Origin: an uncultured Lachnospira sp.
Lineage (GTDB): Bacteria; Bacillota; Clostridia; Lachnospirales; Lachnospiraceae
Assembly (NCBI GenBank): GCA_934359185.1
Contig: CAKRLE010000005.1
Location: 1 to 64,000, forward strand
DNA length: 64,000 nucleotides
Direction of reading: 5' to 3'
Part shown: in pieces, positions 36,993 through 46,846 of the stretch
How the letters are laid out: each line of letters begins with the position of its first letter
How positions within the stretch are numbered: position 1 is the stretch's first letter
Notes under the pieces: generated by a model
What the model was told of the DNA's origin: nothing
The model's database searches: none
What the model saw: only the letters and a program-made list of their open reading frames with translations
Translations under genes and position numbers: made by a program

Positions 36993-38813
36993 TTAATGGA
37001 AGTAATTATATATATTCTGTGCCACATTTTCCGTTATTCCATCAACCTGCACCAGTTCATCCACTGATGCCTGTCTGATTTTTTCAATATCCAGAAAATG
37101 CTTTAAAAGTGCCTTACGTCTTGCAGGACCAATCCCCTCTATTCCATCAAGAACAGATGTCACCTGCGCCTTGCTCCGCAGGCTTCTATGATATTCAATT
37201 GCAAATCTGTGCGCCTCATCCTGAACCCTTGTTATAAGCTTAAATCCTTCACTATGGCGGTCTATCGGAATCTCAACATTGTTATAATACAACCCTCTTG
37301 TATTGTGGTTATCATCCTTAACCATTCCACATACTGGAATCGTAAGGTTGAGCTCCCTTAATACATCAAGTGCTATATTGACCTGTCCTCGTCCACCATC
37401 CATCATAATAAGGTCAGGGTAAACCGCAAATCCAGCTGAGCCTTCAAGTGCTCTTTTAAAACGCCTCGTAAGAACCTCTCTCATACTCTGATAATCATCT
37501 GGTCCCTTAACGGTCTTAATCTTAAATTTTCGATAGTCGTTCTTTTTAGGCTTGCCATCCTCAAACACAACCATTGAGCCAACTGATTCGATACCATTTG
37601 TATTCGATATGTCGTAAGCCTCTGCACGCCGCAGCTTAGGAAGCTTAAGCCATCCTGCAATCTCTTCCATGGCACCTATGGTACGCTGCTGTTCACGCTT
37701 AATCTTCTCCCCATCCTGTATAAGAACCATCTTTGCATTCTTATATGCAAGTTCAACAAGTTTTTCTTTGTCACCCTTCTTGGGCGTAATTATCGACACT
37801 TTTCTCTTCTTGATATCAGAAAGCCACTGCGCTATTATACCGCTGTCCTCAATCTCTTCCTGAAGCATGACAATATTAGGAATATAGGGAGTTCCCCCAT
37901 AATACTGTTTCATAAACTGAGATATTATCTCACTCCTTGTATCACCTTCAGCAACGCTCATGTGGAAATGATCTCTTCCCAGAAGTTTTCCACCTCTTAT
38001 AAAGAATACCTGTACAACCGCATCCTGTCCATCAGAGGCCGCAGCAATAACATCCCTGTCTGTTGTCTCATCCATTGTTATCTTCTGCTTCTGTGCCACC
38101 TGCTTTACACTCTCACACAAATCACGGTATCTGGCCGCTTCCTCGAATTCAAGCTTTTCCGATGCCTGCATCATCTGTTCTGTAAGCGAATCAATTATAA
38201 GCGAATAATTACCATTAAGAAATGACTCAACGCTCTCTATTGATTTCTTATAATCAGTTTCTGATATATACCCCTGGCATGGAGCAGAACACTGACCAAT
38301 ATGGTAATTAAGGCATGGCCTCTCCTTCCCTTCATCAGCAGGAAGTCTTCTGTTACATGTCCTTATCTTATACAGCTTGCACAACAGCTCAATCGTATCC
38401 TTAACTGCTCCTGCAGATGTATATGGTCCATAATATTTACCTGTTCCATGCTTCATTTTACGCGAGAACAGAACTCTTGGATACTTCTCACCAGTAGTTA
38501 TCTTGATGAAAGGATATGTCTTATCATCTTTAAGCATAGTATTATACTTAGGACTATGCTCCTTTATAAGATTACATTCAAGCACAAGTGCCTCAAGCTC
38601 TGAGTCAGTTATTATATACTCGAAATAATCAATCTGCGAAACCATTCTCTTAATCTTTGCTGAATGATTAGTGCTCGCCCTGAAATACTGGCGCACTCTG
38701 TTCTTTAAATTAACAGCCTTACCGACATATATGATAGTTCCCAGCTTATTATGCATTATGTACACTCCCGGCTTATCCGGAAGCTTCTTTAATTCTTCTT
38801 CTAAATTGAACAT
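36993..38813 (-). CDS. uvrC: Excinuclease ABC subunit C
   Basis: The 606-residue nuclease has a GIY-YIG domain at the N-terminus ([18 protein letters not shown]), a cysteine cluster region (CNRRLP to CSAPCQG), a UVR segment ([13 protein letters not shown]), an RNase H-like endonuclease domain ([13 protein letters not shown]) and terminal helix-hairpin-helix motifs ([16 protein letters not shown]). It makes the dual incisions in nucleotide excision repair with UvrA and UvrB. The ATG at 38811-38813 follows AAGG with a 5-nt gap. Element A begins 9 bp after its stop. Confidence 0.92.
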   Translation of the reverse strand: MFNLEEELKKLPDKPGVYIMHNKLGTIIYVGKAVNLKNRVRQYFRASTNHSAKIKRMVSQIDYFEYIITDSELEALVLECNLIKEHSPKYNTMLKDDKTYPFIKITTGEKYPRVLFSRKMKHGTGKYYGPYTSAGAVKDTIELLCKLYKIRTCNRRLPADEGKERPCLNYHIGQCSAPCQGYISETDYKKSIESVESFLNGNYSLIIDSLTEQMMQASEKLEFEEAARYRDLCESVKQVAQKQKITMDETTDRDVIAAASDGQDAVVQVFFIRGGKLLGRDHFHMSVAEGDTRSEIISQFMKQYYGGTPYIPNIVMLQEEIEDSGIIAQWLSDIKKRKVSIITPKKGDKEKLVELAYKNAKMVLIQDGEKIKREQQRTIGAMEEIAGWLKLPKLRRAEAYDISNTNGIESVGSMVVFEDGKPKKNDYRKFKIKTVKGPDDYQSMREVLTRRFKRALEGSAGFAVYPDLIMMDGGRGQVNIALDVLRELNLTIPVCGMVKDDNHNTRGLYYNNVEIPIDRHSEGFKLITRVQDEAHRFAIEYHRSLRSKAQVTSVLDGIEGIGPARRKALLKHFLDIEKIRQASVDELVQVDGITENVAQNIYNYFH

Positions 38814-38847
38814 ATCCACCTTCATATGAAGATGCCGTCACCGCCAG

Positions 38848-41151
38848 CTATATAGCAAGAATGTACATGACATATATTCTTTTAACGAGTGGCATCCTGG
38901 AATAAATATAATTTCTCAAACCGATATAATGTTTTATCATTTCTTTATCCGCATCAACCTTATATCTTCCATTACTATACATTATATTAACCGCTTTTTC
39001 CACTATATCCGAATATTCTTTAACCCTGAATGTATAGTCATTTTTTTCCATATATCCTGCATATTCCATATAGTCCATTTGCGCTGGTCTGGCCATTCCA
39101 GCTCTCTTCATAAGATATTCAAGATTATTGTATATAGCAACAACGTCCCCTGACTCTGTAAGTTCACGGAATCTCCTGACAATCCTGCGCTTTAAAAGCC
39201 ATACAAAAATCACAGCCACACTTATGATAAGAACAATAACGCCAAATATAAAAATGCCCCATACTGCCAGAGAATTTCTGTTATCAGATGTTATATTATC
39301 CCCCTCTGTCTCCGATACCGCACTATTACCATCTGTCCCACTATTATACACAATATCAGCTGACGTCTCAGACTGTGTCACGCCCTTACTTCCATCACCA
39401 TTATCATGCTGGACATCTGATAAATCCTGCTGGCTGCTGTTATTGCTTTCATTATTATTCGCAGCCACATTATTCTGGACACTCTGGTTTCTTCTTATAT
39501 CATCCAGTGATACAACTGAACCCGATGAAGGTGTCGGATCAACAACAATCCAGCCAATTCCATCAAGGTACACCTCTACCCATGCATGAGCATCCTTAGA
39601 ATATATGCCAGCCTCCACTCTTCCATCTTCCAGAACCTGATTAGATGCAGCAATCTCTTTCTCTGTAAGCATATAACCTTCCACATACCTGGCAGGCATA
39701 CCATAACTTCTAAACATAAGCGTTGCTGCAGATGCAAAATATGAACAATAACCTGTTTTGCTTTCTGTAAGGAAATAATCCACAAAATCCCTGCCCTCAG
39801 GTACTTTGCCAGGGCTTAACGTATATCTGTAATTATTCTCAAAAAATCTGTTAACATATGATATTGCATTTATATAATCAGAAAGTGTATATGCCCTTTT
39901 CTTTGATGAAACACTTGCTATACTCGTCTGAGTCTGTGGTGCAACTGATACATACTGATTCTTGACATCTCTTAAAATGTCCGCAAGCCCACCATTATTA
40001 TTATGGCTGATGTCATACAAATCACTATATATTTTAGGATCAATCTCATAAAAATCCTCACTTAAAGACTTTTTGCCTGATAATTTAACCTCTCTTTTAT
40101 GCTTAGAAAATAACCTGTTATTACCATTTCTGTTATCATTAACCATATCCTGGACAGTTTTGCCTTTTACAACAATCTCATCAAGATTCTTTGTCATATT
40201 TTCCGACGCAGTAATTCCAGCCTTGTCCGCTTCCCACCTGTTTGCACCATACACATATGTTCCACCTGTAAATGTCTTGATATACTGTGTCTTTCCCGTA
40301 TCCTCAGTAATGACATATCCAGCCAGTTCACTGCTTAATTCTATTGAATCCTGTCTGCCAAGTTTACCACTGTTAATAACCGAGTATGAGGCCTTAGATG
40401 TACTATTAGCATGATTTATTCCACCGAATTCAAAATCCGCAAAATCTATTTCAAAATTAGACTGTATATATTCTGCCACCTTGCTGTTATTAATATTAAG
40501 AATCTGTGGTTTATTGTAATTACCAGACATAATGAATATGAGAAATATACCAACAAGTATAACCATAATCTCACTCACAAGCCCTGTCTTGTAATTTTCT
40601 CCTGCTGCCACACCAATCACATATCCTATGCCAGCAATCCATATGTAACCTGCTGGTATAACAAGTGCCACTGTATATATAATGGGAAGAGCGCATGTAA
40701 GAACCACTGCGGCAAACATTGATTTGATACATCTTACATTTACAACAATAAGCCATGCACAAAGCACAGCCATATAAACAAGCATCTCCGTAAGCTGTGC
40801 CATCTTTTCATCTATATCAGATGCCCCAATCACTGCAAGCCCATTGCCAAATATGGTATCATAGACATCATTTGCGAAATATATAAGTGATTTAATAATA
40901 TATCTTCCACGCACAACACCATACACAAGCATTATTCCGCCCGCTGCATAAAAAGCCTTCTTCCATACCAGAGTGAAAAACACAACTGATATAACAGATG
41001 CTGCAAGAATAATCGCAAACTCTATGCGCAATGCATCTGTATTACGCAGATTAAAAATAACGGACATTATTCCTAACAAACCCGTTATTAGCTGGCATAT
41101 TTTATTACATGTAATTTCCCTGATACCGACTTTCTTCTTATTACCCTTCAT
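38848..41151 (-). CDS. Membrane transglutaminase-like protein (TgpA type)
   Basis: The 767-residue protein has five or six N-terminal transmembrane helices (to about residue 210) and a long outer region with a transglutaminase core containing the triad Cys469 (KTGYCSYFAS), His522 (DAHAWVEVYL) and Asp538 (WIVVDPTPS). A Ser/Asn-rich spacer, a further helix (about 635-660) and a cytoplasmic tail follow. Such proteins sit with MoxR and DUF58 partners, as here. The reaction outside the cell is unknown: protease-like, crosslinking or structural. Confidence 0.85.
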   Translation of the reverse strand: MKGNKKKVGIREITCNKICQLITGLLGIMSVIFNLRNTDALRIEFAIILAASVISVVFFTLVWKKAFYAAGGIMLVYGVVRGRYIIKSLIYFANDVYDTIFGNGLAVIGASDIDEKMAQLTEMLVYMAVLCAWLIVVNVRCIKSMFAAVVLTCALPIIYTVALVIPAGYIWIAGIGYVIGVAAGENYKTGLVSEIMVILVGIFLIFIMSGNYNKPQILNINNSKVAEYIQSNFEIDFADFEFGGINHANSTSKASYSVINSGKLGRQDSIELSSELAGYVITEDTGKTQYIKTFTGGTYVYGANRWEADKAGITASENMTKNLDEIVVKGKTVQDMVNDNRNGNNRLFSKHKREVKLSGKKSLSEDFYEIDPKIYSDLYDISHNNNGGLADILRDVKNQYVSVAPQTQTSIASVSSKKRAYTLSDYINAISYVNRFFENNYRYTLSPGKVPEGRDFVDYFLTESKTGYCSYFASAATLMFRSYGMPARYVEGYMLTEKEIAASNQVLEDGRVEAGIYSKDAHAWVEVYLDGIGWIVVDPTPSSGSVVSLDDIRRNQSVQNNVAANNNESNNSSQQDLSDVQHDNGDGSKGVTQSETSADIVYNSGTDGNSAVSETEGDNITSDNRNSLAVWGIFIFGVIVLIISVAVIFVWLLKRRIVRRFRELTESGDVVAIYNNLEYLMKRAGMARPAQMDYMEYAGYMEKNDYTFRVKEYSDIVEKAVNIMYSNGRYKVDADKEMIKHYIGLRNYIYSRMPLVKRIYVMYILAI

Positions 41152-41159
41152 ATCTGTCC

Positions 41160-42215
41160 CTAAACCCTATAACCAGATTCTTCATTAACATTAATAATCC
41201 TGTATCTGTCATCCTCATAATCTCTTGATGTTATAAATATACTGCCATCATCTGTTACTATTCCATGCTGTTTAAGCGCATTATCAAGCTTTTCAATTGA
41301 ATCCTTTTCCGGTTTCAAACCATACAGCTTTGTCATTGCCTCATATACTTCATCACAATTCCCGAAACCAAAAGCCACATAATCACCATGTGCCGCATCC
41401 CATGCGATATACTCGCCTGTGACTTCTTTATCAAGGCATAGAAGCCCCACTGATAAACACCATGTATATATCCTGTCAAGAACATCCCTGCCAGACTTTT
41501 CTTTATCCATCTCTATATCTACAATAATGCGGATAGTGCATTTAACAGTTTCGCCAAACTGCTTTACGATATAGTCATCACCATAAAAGCTTCTCTTCCA
41601 GTGAATCCTGTTTAATGTATCTCCCTGCTGATACACCCTCAGGTCAACCACTTCTGTATTATCATTTTCATAAAACGCCTGTTTTATAAGCTCTATATCC
41701 CGTATTATAGTGTGCTGTAAAGAATACAGGTCAATAACCTGTGGATGTACTATAATTTTCTTGACATACTCGTAATCTGCTTCAGTATTAAACATGCGTA
41801 AATAGTCGGATATCACAAGTTTTAAAAGCCTGACATTGACCACTCCCACATGCTTTGCAACAAATCTGCAGACACATCTTCCTTCAACTGATACAACATC
41901 ATAAACTAATGGTTCATCTGAATCATTAGAATATGACAGCTGCATCCTGCATCTGCCATTAGGCAGTTTGACAGAAAATCTGCCCTTATATATAAAAGAA
42001 GCGCTGATTCTGTCACCAACTGTATAATACTTATGCATATCCCTTGTGTACACTCTTACACTGCTTGAAGACAAGCGATACAGCAAAAAATCTATAACAA
42101 ACACTGCCATCAGTATTATAAGCACCATCATAAACTGATAATCAACATACATAAAATTAAGTGCAAGCACTGCAAACAGCAAACAAATATACAAAAATCT
42201 CCGTAATAATACCAT
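41160..42215 (-). CDS. DUF58 domain protein
   Basis: The 351-residue protein has two closely spaced N-terminal transmembrane segments, a beta-rich part, and the DUF58 signature (DLRVYQQGDTLNRIHWKRS, near residue 200) followed by a vWA-like region. DUF58 proteins are thought to be partners or clients of MoxR ATPases. It lies between the moxR and transglutaminase genes with short gaps. The ATG at 42213-42215 has GGGGA 6 nt upstream; an in-frame TTG two codons earlier is less likely. Confidence 0.85.
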   Translation of the reverse strand: MVLLRRFLYICLLFAVLALNFMYVDYQFMMVLIILMAVFVIDFLLYRLSSSSVRVYTRDMHKYYTVGDRISASFIYKGRFSVKLPNGRCRMQLSYSNDSDEPLVYDVVSVEGRCVCRFVAKHVGVVNVRLLKLVISDYLRMFNTEADYEYVKKIIVHPQVIDLYSLQHTIIRDIELIKQAFYENDNTEVVDLRVYQQGDTLNRIHWKRSFYGDDYIVKQFGETVKCTIRIIVDIEMDKEKSGRDVLDRIYTWCLSVGLLCLDKEVTGEYIAWDAAHGDYVAFGFGNCDEVYEAMTKLYGLKPEKDSIEKLDNALKQHGIVTDDGSIFITSRDYEDDRYRIINVNEESGYRV

Positions 42216-42240
42216 AATCAATCCCCATGCATATTAACAT

Positions 42241-43203
42241 CTATATGTTCATGCCAGCTGTAACCGCAGGAATAGGAACATTTTTTAAAATACTGTTCGT
42301 CACTGACTCAACAGTAGTTCTTCCCCTATGAATTCCACTGTTAAGAACAATCCTGTGATTAGCAACATCAGGAAAAATATACTGTATGTCTGATGGCAGG
42401 CAATAATCTCTGCCACGTAAAAATGCCTGTGCCTTGGATATACGCAGCAGCGCTATGCTTCCTCTCGGACTTAATCCCTGACTTATATCTGCATTTTCTC
42501 TTGTCGCTTTGGCAAGCCTTGCAATATACTCATACACCGAATCCTCAACATACACATCATCAACGTTCTGTCTGGCTATCCTAAGCTCATCCTCTGTCAT
42601 AACCGTGTCAATCTGTGCACTGATTCTTCTCTGCTTAGACTTTAGAATCTGGATTTCCTCATCAACCTTAGGATATCCCATATTTATCTTAATCATAAAT
42701 CGGTCAAGCTGTGACTCCGGGAGACTCTGTGTTCCGATAAACCCATATGGATTCTGTGTCGCTATTACCATAAATGGATCTGGAAGCTTGTATATCTTAC
42801 CATCTACAGATGTCTTTCCCTCCTCCATCACCTGTAACAGTGCCGACTGTGTCTTAGGTGATGTCCTGTTAATCTCATCTGCCAGAAATATATTGCAGTT
42901 AACAGCTCCTGCCTTGTATTCAAATTCGCCAGTTCCTTTGTTATACATGTTAAATCCAACAATATCTGAAGGCATGACATCTGGCGTAAAATGCATTCTG
43001 TTGCATTTCAGCCCAAGTGCCTTGGCAAATGCTGAAGCCATTGTAGTCTTACCTACTCCTGGAATATCTTCAATAAGAACATGTCCTCCTGCAAGGAATG
43101 CTATCATAACCTTGCATATCTCCTCATCCTTGCCCACAACACTCTTCTTAACCTCCATAAGAGCCTTTTTAACTTTTTTTAAATTAGTAGAACTGTCTGC
43201 CAT
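42241..43203 (-). CDS. MoxR family AAA+ ATPase
   Basis: The 320-residue AAA+ protein has Walker A EDIPGVGKTTMA (about 45-56), Walker B IFLADEINRTSPKTQSALL, a sensor segment PFMVIATQNPYGFIGT and the arginine finger region SQLDRFMIKI, all typical of MoxR. MoxR proteins act as chaperone-like ATPases for vWA/DUF58 partners. The operon order, sigma factor, anti-sigma-like, MoxR, DUF58, transglutaminase, suggests an envelope stress or assembly module. Confidence 0.92.
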   Translation of the reverse strand: MADSSTNLKKVKKALMEVKKSVVGKDEEICKVMIAFLAGGHVLIEDIPGVGKTTMASAFAKALGLKCNRMHFTPDVMPSDIVGFNMYNKGTGEFEYKAGAVNCNIFLADEINRTSPKTQSALLQVMEEGKTSVDGKIYKLPDPFMVIATQNPYGFIGTQSLPESQLDRFMIKINMGYPKVDEEIQILKSKQRRISAQIDTVMTEDELRIARQNVDDVYVEDSVYEYIARLAKATRENADISQGLSPRGSIALLRISKAQAFLRGRDYCLPSDIQYIFPDVANHRIVLNSGIHRGRTTVESVTNSILKNVPIPAVTAGMNI

Positions 43204-43219
43204 CTATATTCCCCTCTCC

Positions 43220-44371
43220 TTATTCTGTCTCAATTGCAAGTGCAATCCCGGCCTCTTTCAACTCATCAAATGTAATCTTAACACTTGATACCACAAATGT
43301 ATAATTAATCACATTATCAGTATCTACACCATATGTATTCATAATGGCCTTAACATCTTTTTCATCCACACTGGAATCAAGAATATTTAGTTCGTCCGGA
43401 ATTGATGCACTTAAAACTATTCCATCATTTGCAAGATACCAGTTCAGGCTTCCTTCTTTTCCATCCGAAATGATATCACTGTAGTTTCCAGCATATACTT
43501 CATCTCTAATATTGCTATATGACATATCAAAACATATATAAGCTGCATGATCTGCATCCTGAACTGACACATATGTATTATTAATTGTATCATATTCACT
43601 GCCAGCCTGCTGTTCATTTTCTTTTGATGCAATATATGCTACTGCATTATAATAATCATTATCAGTAGCAAATATATCGCTGAGTGACATCTGCCTGTTA
43701 TCCGTACAAAATGTGGAACCTGTAATTTCGCTCACTGAAGCTGTACAATTATTGTGTCCAAGGTACGAACCTATTACATAATCATACATGTTATAAAATG
43801 ACACTACATAACTGTCTGTACCCTTCATTCTAAATCCAGCCGATTCAACTGCTGAATATTCAACCTGACTTACGCTTATCTTATTATTGCCAATATTATG
43901 CAGTTTTCCAACTTCATCATAATAGCTATCAACAATCTTAACTATAGAGCCATTAGGTGCATACAGCACTGGATATGTCATATCAAGCGCCCCACTCATA
44001 TTAAGAGTGCTTGAGGTTGTATAATTTTTCACAGATGTAATCATCTCTACTTTGTACGGCTTGCTTTCCACGCTGCTTGTGTCACCCATGTCATCTTCAG
44101 TCTGAGCTGTATTATAATTGTTCTTTAATGCCTCTGTATTCTTACCTGCAATAGAAGCCACAACCACACTTCCCATAACCACAACAATGGCAGCCGCAGC
44201 TATTGTAATCAGCTCCCTCATCATATGTATTCTTTTGTTTTTTCTATTATCAACTGAATGTATTTCTCTTATCGTATCGTCAGTAATATCTTCAAAAATT
44301 CCGGATTTATTAATTATTTCCTGAATCTGCTCCTGGATTTCGTTATCATCAGGATAAATAATCTTACTCAT
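43220..44371 (-). CDS. Putative anti-sigma factor (single-pass membrane protein)
   Basis: The 383-residue protein has a cytoplasmic N-terminus of about 48 residues with an amphipathic pattern, one transmembrane helix (about 51-72) and an extracytoplasmic domain of about 300 residues. The latter carries paired beta strands reminiscent of RsiV/DUF3298-type anti-sigma factors. It starts within the stop of the sigma factor gene (ATGAGTAA overlap), a classic coupling for a sigma/anti-sigma pair. The function is inferred from position and topology. Confidence 0.6.
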   Translation of the reverse strand: MSKIIYPDDNEIQEQIQEIINKSGIFEDITDDTIREIHSVDNRKNKRIHMMRELITIAAAAIVVVMGSVVVASIAGKNTEALKNNYNTAQTEDDMGDTSSVESKPYKVEMITSVKNYTTSSTLNMSGALDMTYPVLYAPNGSIVKIVDSYYDEVGKLHNIGNNKISVSQVEYSAVESAGFRMKGTDSYVVSFYNMYDYVIGSYLGHNNCTASVSEITGSTFCTDNRQMSLSDIFATDNDYYNAVAYIASKENEQQAGSEYDTINNTYVSVQDADHAAYICFDMSYSNIRDEVYAGNYSDIISDGKEGSLNWYLANDGIVLSASIPDELNILDSSVDEKDVKAIMNTYGVDTDNVINYTFVVSSVKITFDELKEAGIALAIETE

Positions 44372-44957
44372 AATCCTCCAACTCCTTTCTCAACTTCTTT
44401 ACCAGAGAATAATACTTGTTCTTGACAGTTGACACGCCAATTCCCATCATATCGGCAATCTCAACAAACGAATATCCCTGTTCTGCCCTAAGCAGAAATA
44501 TCTTTCCTACGTCCTCATCATAATTCTTTAGTCTTGCTAATATTCTATCTTTAGTCATTGAATTGATAACATCATCATCCACTCTCTGCGTACTTTCTTC
44601 TTCATAATCCATCAACACATCTGTCATCATTGACTCTTTACTCTGTCTTCCACGCTTATAATCAATTATCTTATTAAGCGCAATTCTGCTTATCCATGTA
44701 TTGAATGATGCTTTAGTACTATCAAACTGATTAAGGGATTTGAGCACTGATATAAATGTCTCCTGAGTCAGATCCTTTGCCAGCTCCGCATCATTAATAC
44801 GCATATATATGCTTTTATATACCTTCTTATAATGTCTCTCAATCAGGTCATGAGCTGCCATCTGGTCGTTATCATTCAGAATCCGCTCTACAAGATAGGC
44901 ATCTGACTCTATAATCTTCCCAAGTATTCCCACAGGTCTGCTGCCAGAACTCATCAT
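44364..44957 (-). CDS. ECF-type sigma-70 family RNA polymerase sigma factor
   Basis: The 197-residue protein has region 2 (DLTQETFISVLKSLNQFD then FNTWISRIALNKIIDYKRGR) and region 4 (LRAEQGYSFVEIADMMGIGVSTVKNKYYSLVKKLRKEL), without region 1 or 3. It should direct RNA polymerase to an envelope regulon. The next gene, probably its anti-sigma factor, overlaps by 8 bp. GGAGGGG lies upstream, and the first two ATG codons are equivalent candidates. Confidence 0.9.
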   Translation of the reverse strand: MMSSGSRPVGILGKIIESDAYLVERILNDNDQMAAHDLIERHYKKVYKSIYMRINDAELAKDLTQETFISVLKSLNQFDSTKASFNTWISRIALNKIIDYKRGRQSKESMMTDVLMDYEEESTQRVDDDVINSMTKDRILARLKNYDEDVGKIFLLRAEQGYSFVEIADMMGIGVSTVKNKYYSLVKKLRKELEDYE

Positions 44958-45039
44958 TTCCCCTCCATTTTCTGTTTCTTATCTTTCGTTACTTTATATA
45001 CGAAAGAACTATTAAAAAAGTTAAATAAATTTATTAATT

Positions 45040-45075
45040 ATTTAAAAAGGCTGTGTCAGAATCTGACACAGCCTT
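45040..45075 (-). terminator. Terminator of the sortase/surface protein unit
   Basis: A 14-bp inverted repeat (45047-45060 with 45062-45075) is separated by one base, so the loop includes the innermost pairs. Read on the minus strand, it is followed by TTTTTAAATAATT. It lies 10 bp after the surface protein stop. Confidence 0.75.
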
Positions 45076-45085
45076 AACGTTTTAA

Positions 45086-46831
45086 TTATTCATCTATACT
45101 TTTCTGTTTTCTTCTTCCAAGAATAACCATTCCAGTACCCATAAGCATAACAGCAGCTGGAACTGCTATCCACATAAAATCTTTAACACCTGTCTTTGGT
45201 GTATTATCATATTTTCCAGTTCCATTATAGCTTGTACTGTTATTATTATAATTGCTGTTAGTAGTGCTTATCGTATTAGCTCTTGTTGTCGTATTAACCG
45301 CTGTTGTTGATGCAGCCGCCGTTGTTGTCGCTGCTGTTGTTATTTCTGTTCCTGCTTTGGCATTATATAATGCATATGGCGAGAAATGTGACGGCATAAA
45401 ATCAACATACATTTTTGAACCTATATATGTTACAGTTGTACTGTTTATGGCTGTAATCTTATTCTCTGATGACAAAGTTAATACCTGAACATCTGAAGCC
45501 TCCCATCCGTCTGGAACAGGAACCTTAACACGCATGTTATTTGGTGCAGTTGTTTCTGCCGTTCCATCAACAGTTAATGACAAATCAAAAACCTTTAATT
45601 TATTATTATCAATTGTATAACCACTGCTATTTGCTGTGTTAGACGCAGCAAATTTTGAAATCAACTCTGATATTGTCGTATCTGTTTTAGTTGGTATGCC
45701 ATATGTAAGACTACCACCAGCTATTCCCCAGTAAAACACTTCATTATCAAAATACTGTGTATCTATAAGCACCTTGTACTCTGGATTACTGTTATAGTTG
45801 TAATATAAAACATAATTTACAGGGAATCCCTCTCCAGTAAATACGATATTAGCATCACTAATTGCTGAACCCAACTTATTCAATGTAAGAGTATTATCTG
45901 ATATCGTATATGAATATAATTCAATCTTATCATGATTATCCTTCCAGTCAGAAGGTGTTGGAATTGTAATCTGTGCCTTATTAATTGGTGCATTTTCATC
46001 TGTCTGTGATAAAGTAAAGAATTTTAACTTAGTTAAATCCATGCTTTTATCTGTAAATAGAGCTAATTTACTAGGGCTGATTGATAATGTGGCCTTCTCC
46101 GCTGTCTGTGATGTAGAAAGTCCATCCCATTTGATACTAACATCTGCTTTATCAGCTAATAAATTGTCGGATTCAATTTTGATATTAAAATTATTTACCG
46201 AAATTGTATTATTATTATTTCCAATAATAGATGCACTGACTTTAGGATAACAATTTATATGTAATATATTGTATACTGACTCAGCACTATCATCAGTAAT
46301 ATCACTAGTGCCATCCTTCTTACTTAAAAACGAATTCTCCTTACAAGTCATATCTGACGTATATACAGTAAGCTCGTTAATTTTAGTATTAGCAAATGCA
46401 TACTCTCCAATGCTTTTCACGCCAGAGCCTATGACAACCGCATCCAATTCTTTTGAACCTTTCAATCCTCCAAATGCTCTGTTACCAATTACAGAAACAT
46501 CACCTGATATTTCAATTCTTTTTACTTTGTCATAATTGGTATCCTTACTCCATGGTGCTTTATCAGAAGAAATATCATCTGATGTAAACTTTTCATAATT
46601 ATTCATTACACCATTAGTGTATCCAGATTGCAATTTATCACCAGCAGCTTCAATCTTTAATATATCACCTGTTATTGTCCACTTAATCCCCCCATCAACA
46701 GTATAAGTGTCATCCGCATACGCCACACTCTTATTCCCCACGCAAACTGCCAATGCCATAGCAGCAACTGCCGCTCCAATCTTCAATCCGTTCTTTAACA
46801 ATTTAAATTTATCTTTCATATTGCTTCGCAT
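45086..46831 (-). CDS. Sortase-anchored cell-surface protein with leucine-rich-repeat-like segment
   Basis: The 581-residue protein has a signal peptide (about 1-40, ending VAYADD), a segment with BspA-type leucine-rich repeat features (VIGNRAFGGLKG, SIGEYAFANTKINEL), beta-rich repeats and a long Thr/Ala/Asn/Ser-rich stalk. Its C-terminal sorting signal is TPKTG at about 544-548, then a hydrophobic helix and a basic tail (GRRKQK). TPKTG is close to the (S/P)PxTG signal cleaved by some clostridial class B sortases. The class B sortase gene immediately upstream is its likely partner. The ligand or function at the surface is unknown. Confidence 0.8.
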   Translation of the reverse strand: MRSNMKDKFKLLKNGLKIGAAVAAMALAVCVGNKSVAYADDTYTVDGGIKWTITGDILKIEAAGDKLQSGYTNGVMNNYEKFTSDDISSDKAPWSKDTNYDKVKRIEISGDVSVIGNRAFGGLKGSKELDAVVIGSGVKSIGEYAFANTKINELTVYTSDMTCKENSFLSKKDGTSDITDDSAESVYNILHINCYPKVSASIIGNNNNTISVNNFNIKIESDNLLADKADVSIKWDGLSTSQTAEKATLSISPSKLALFTDKSMDLTKLKFFTLSQTDENAPINKAQITIPTPSDWKDNHDKIELYSYTISDNTLTLNKLGSAISDANIVFTGEGFPVNYVLYYNYNSNPEYKVLIDTQYFDNEVFYWGIAGGSLTYGIPTKTDTTISELISKFAASNTANSSGYTIDNNKLKVFDLSLTVDGTAETTAPNNMRVKVPVPDGWEASDVQVLTLSSENKITAINSTTVTYIGSKMYVDFMPSHFSPYALYNAKAGTEITTAATTTAAASTTAVNTTTRANTISTTNSNYNNNSTSYNGTGKYDNTPKTGVKDFMWIAVPAAVMLMGTGMVILGRRKQKSIDE

Positions 46832-46846
46832 CGTTTCGGTTTCCCC

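Noticed and set aside
36869..37078. Plus-strand frame across element A and the uvrC 3' end
   Set aside because: It spans a hairpin arm and coding sequence of another gene, with no ribosome site.
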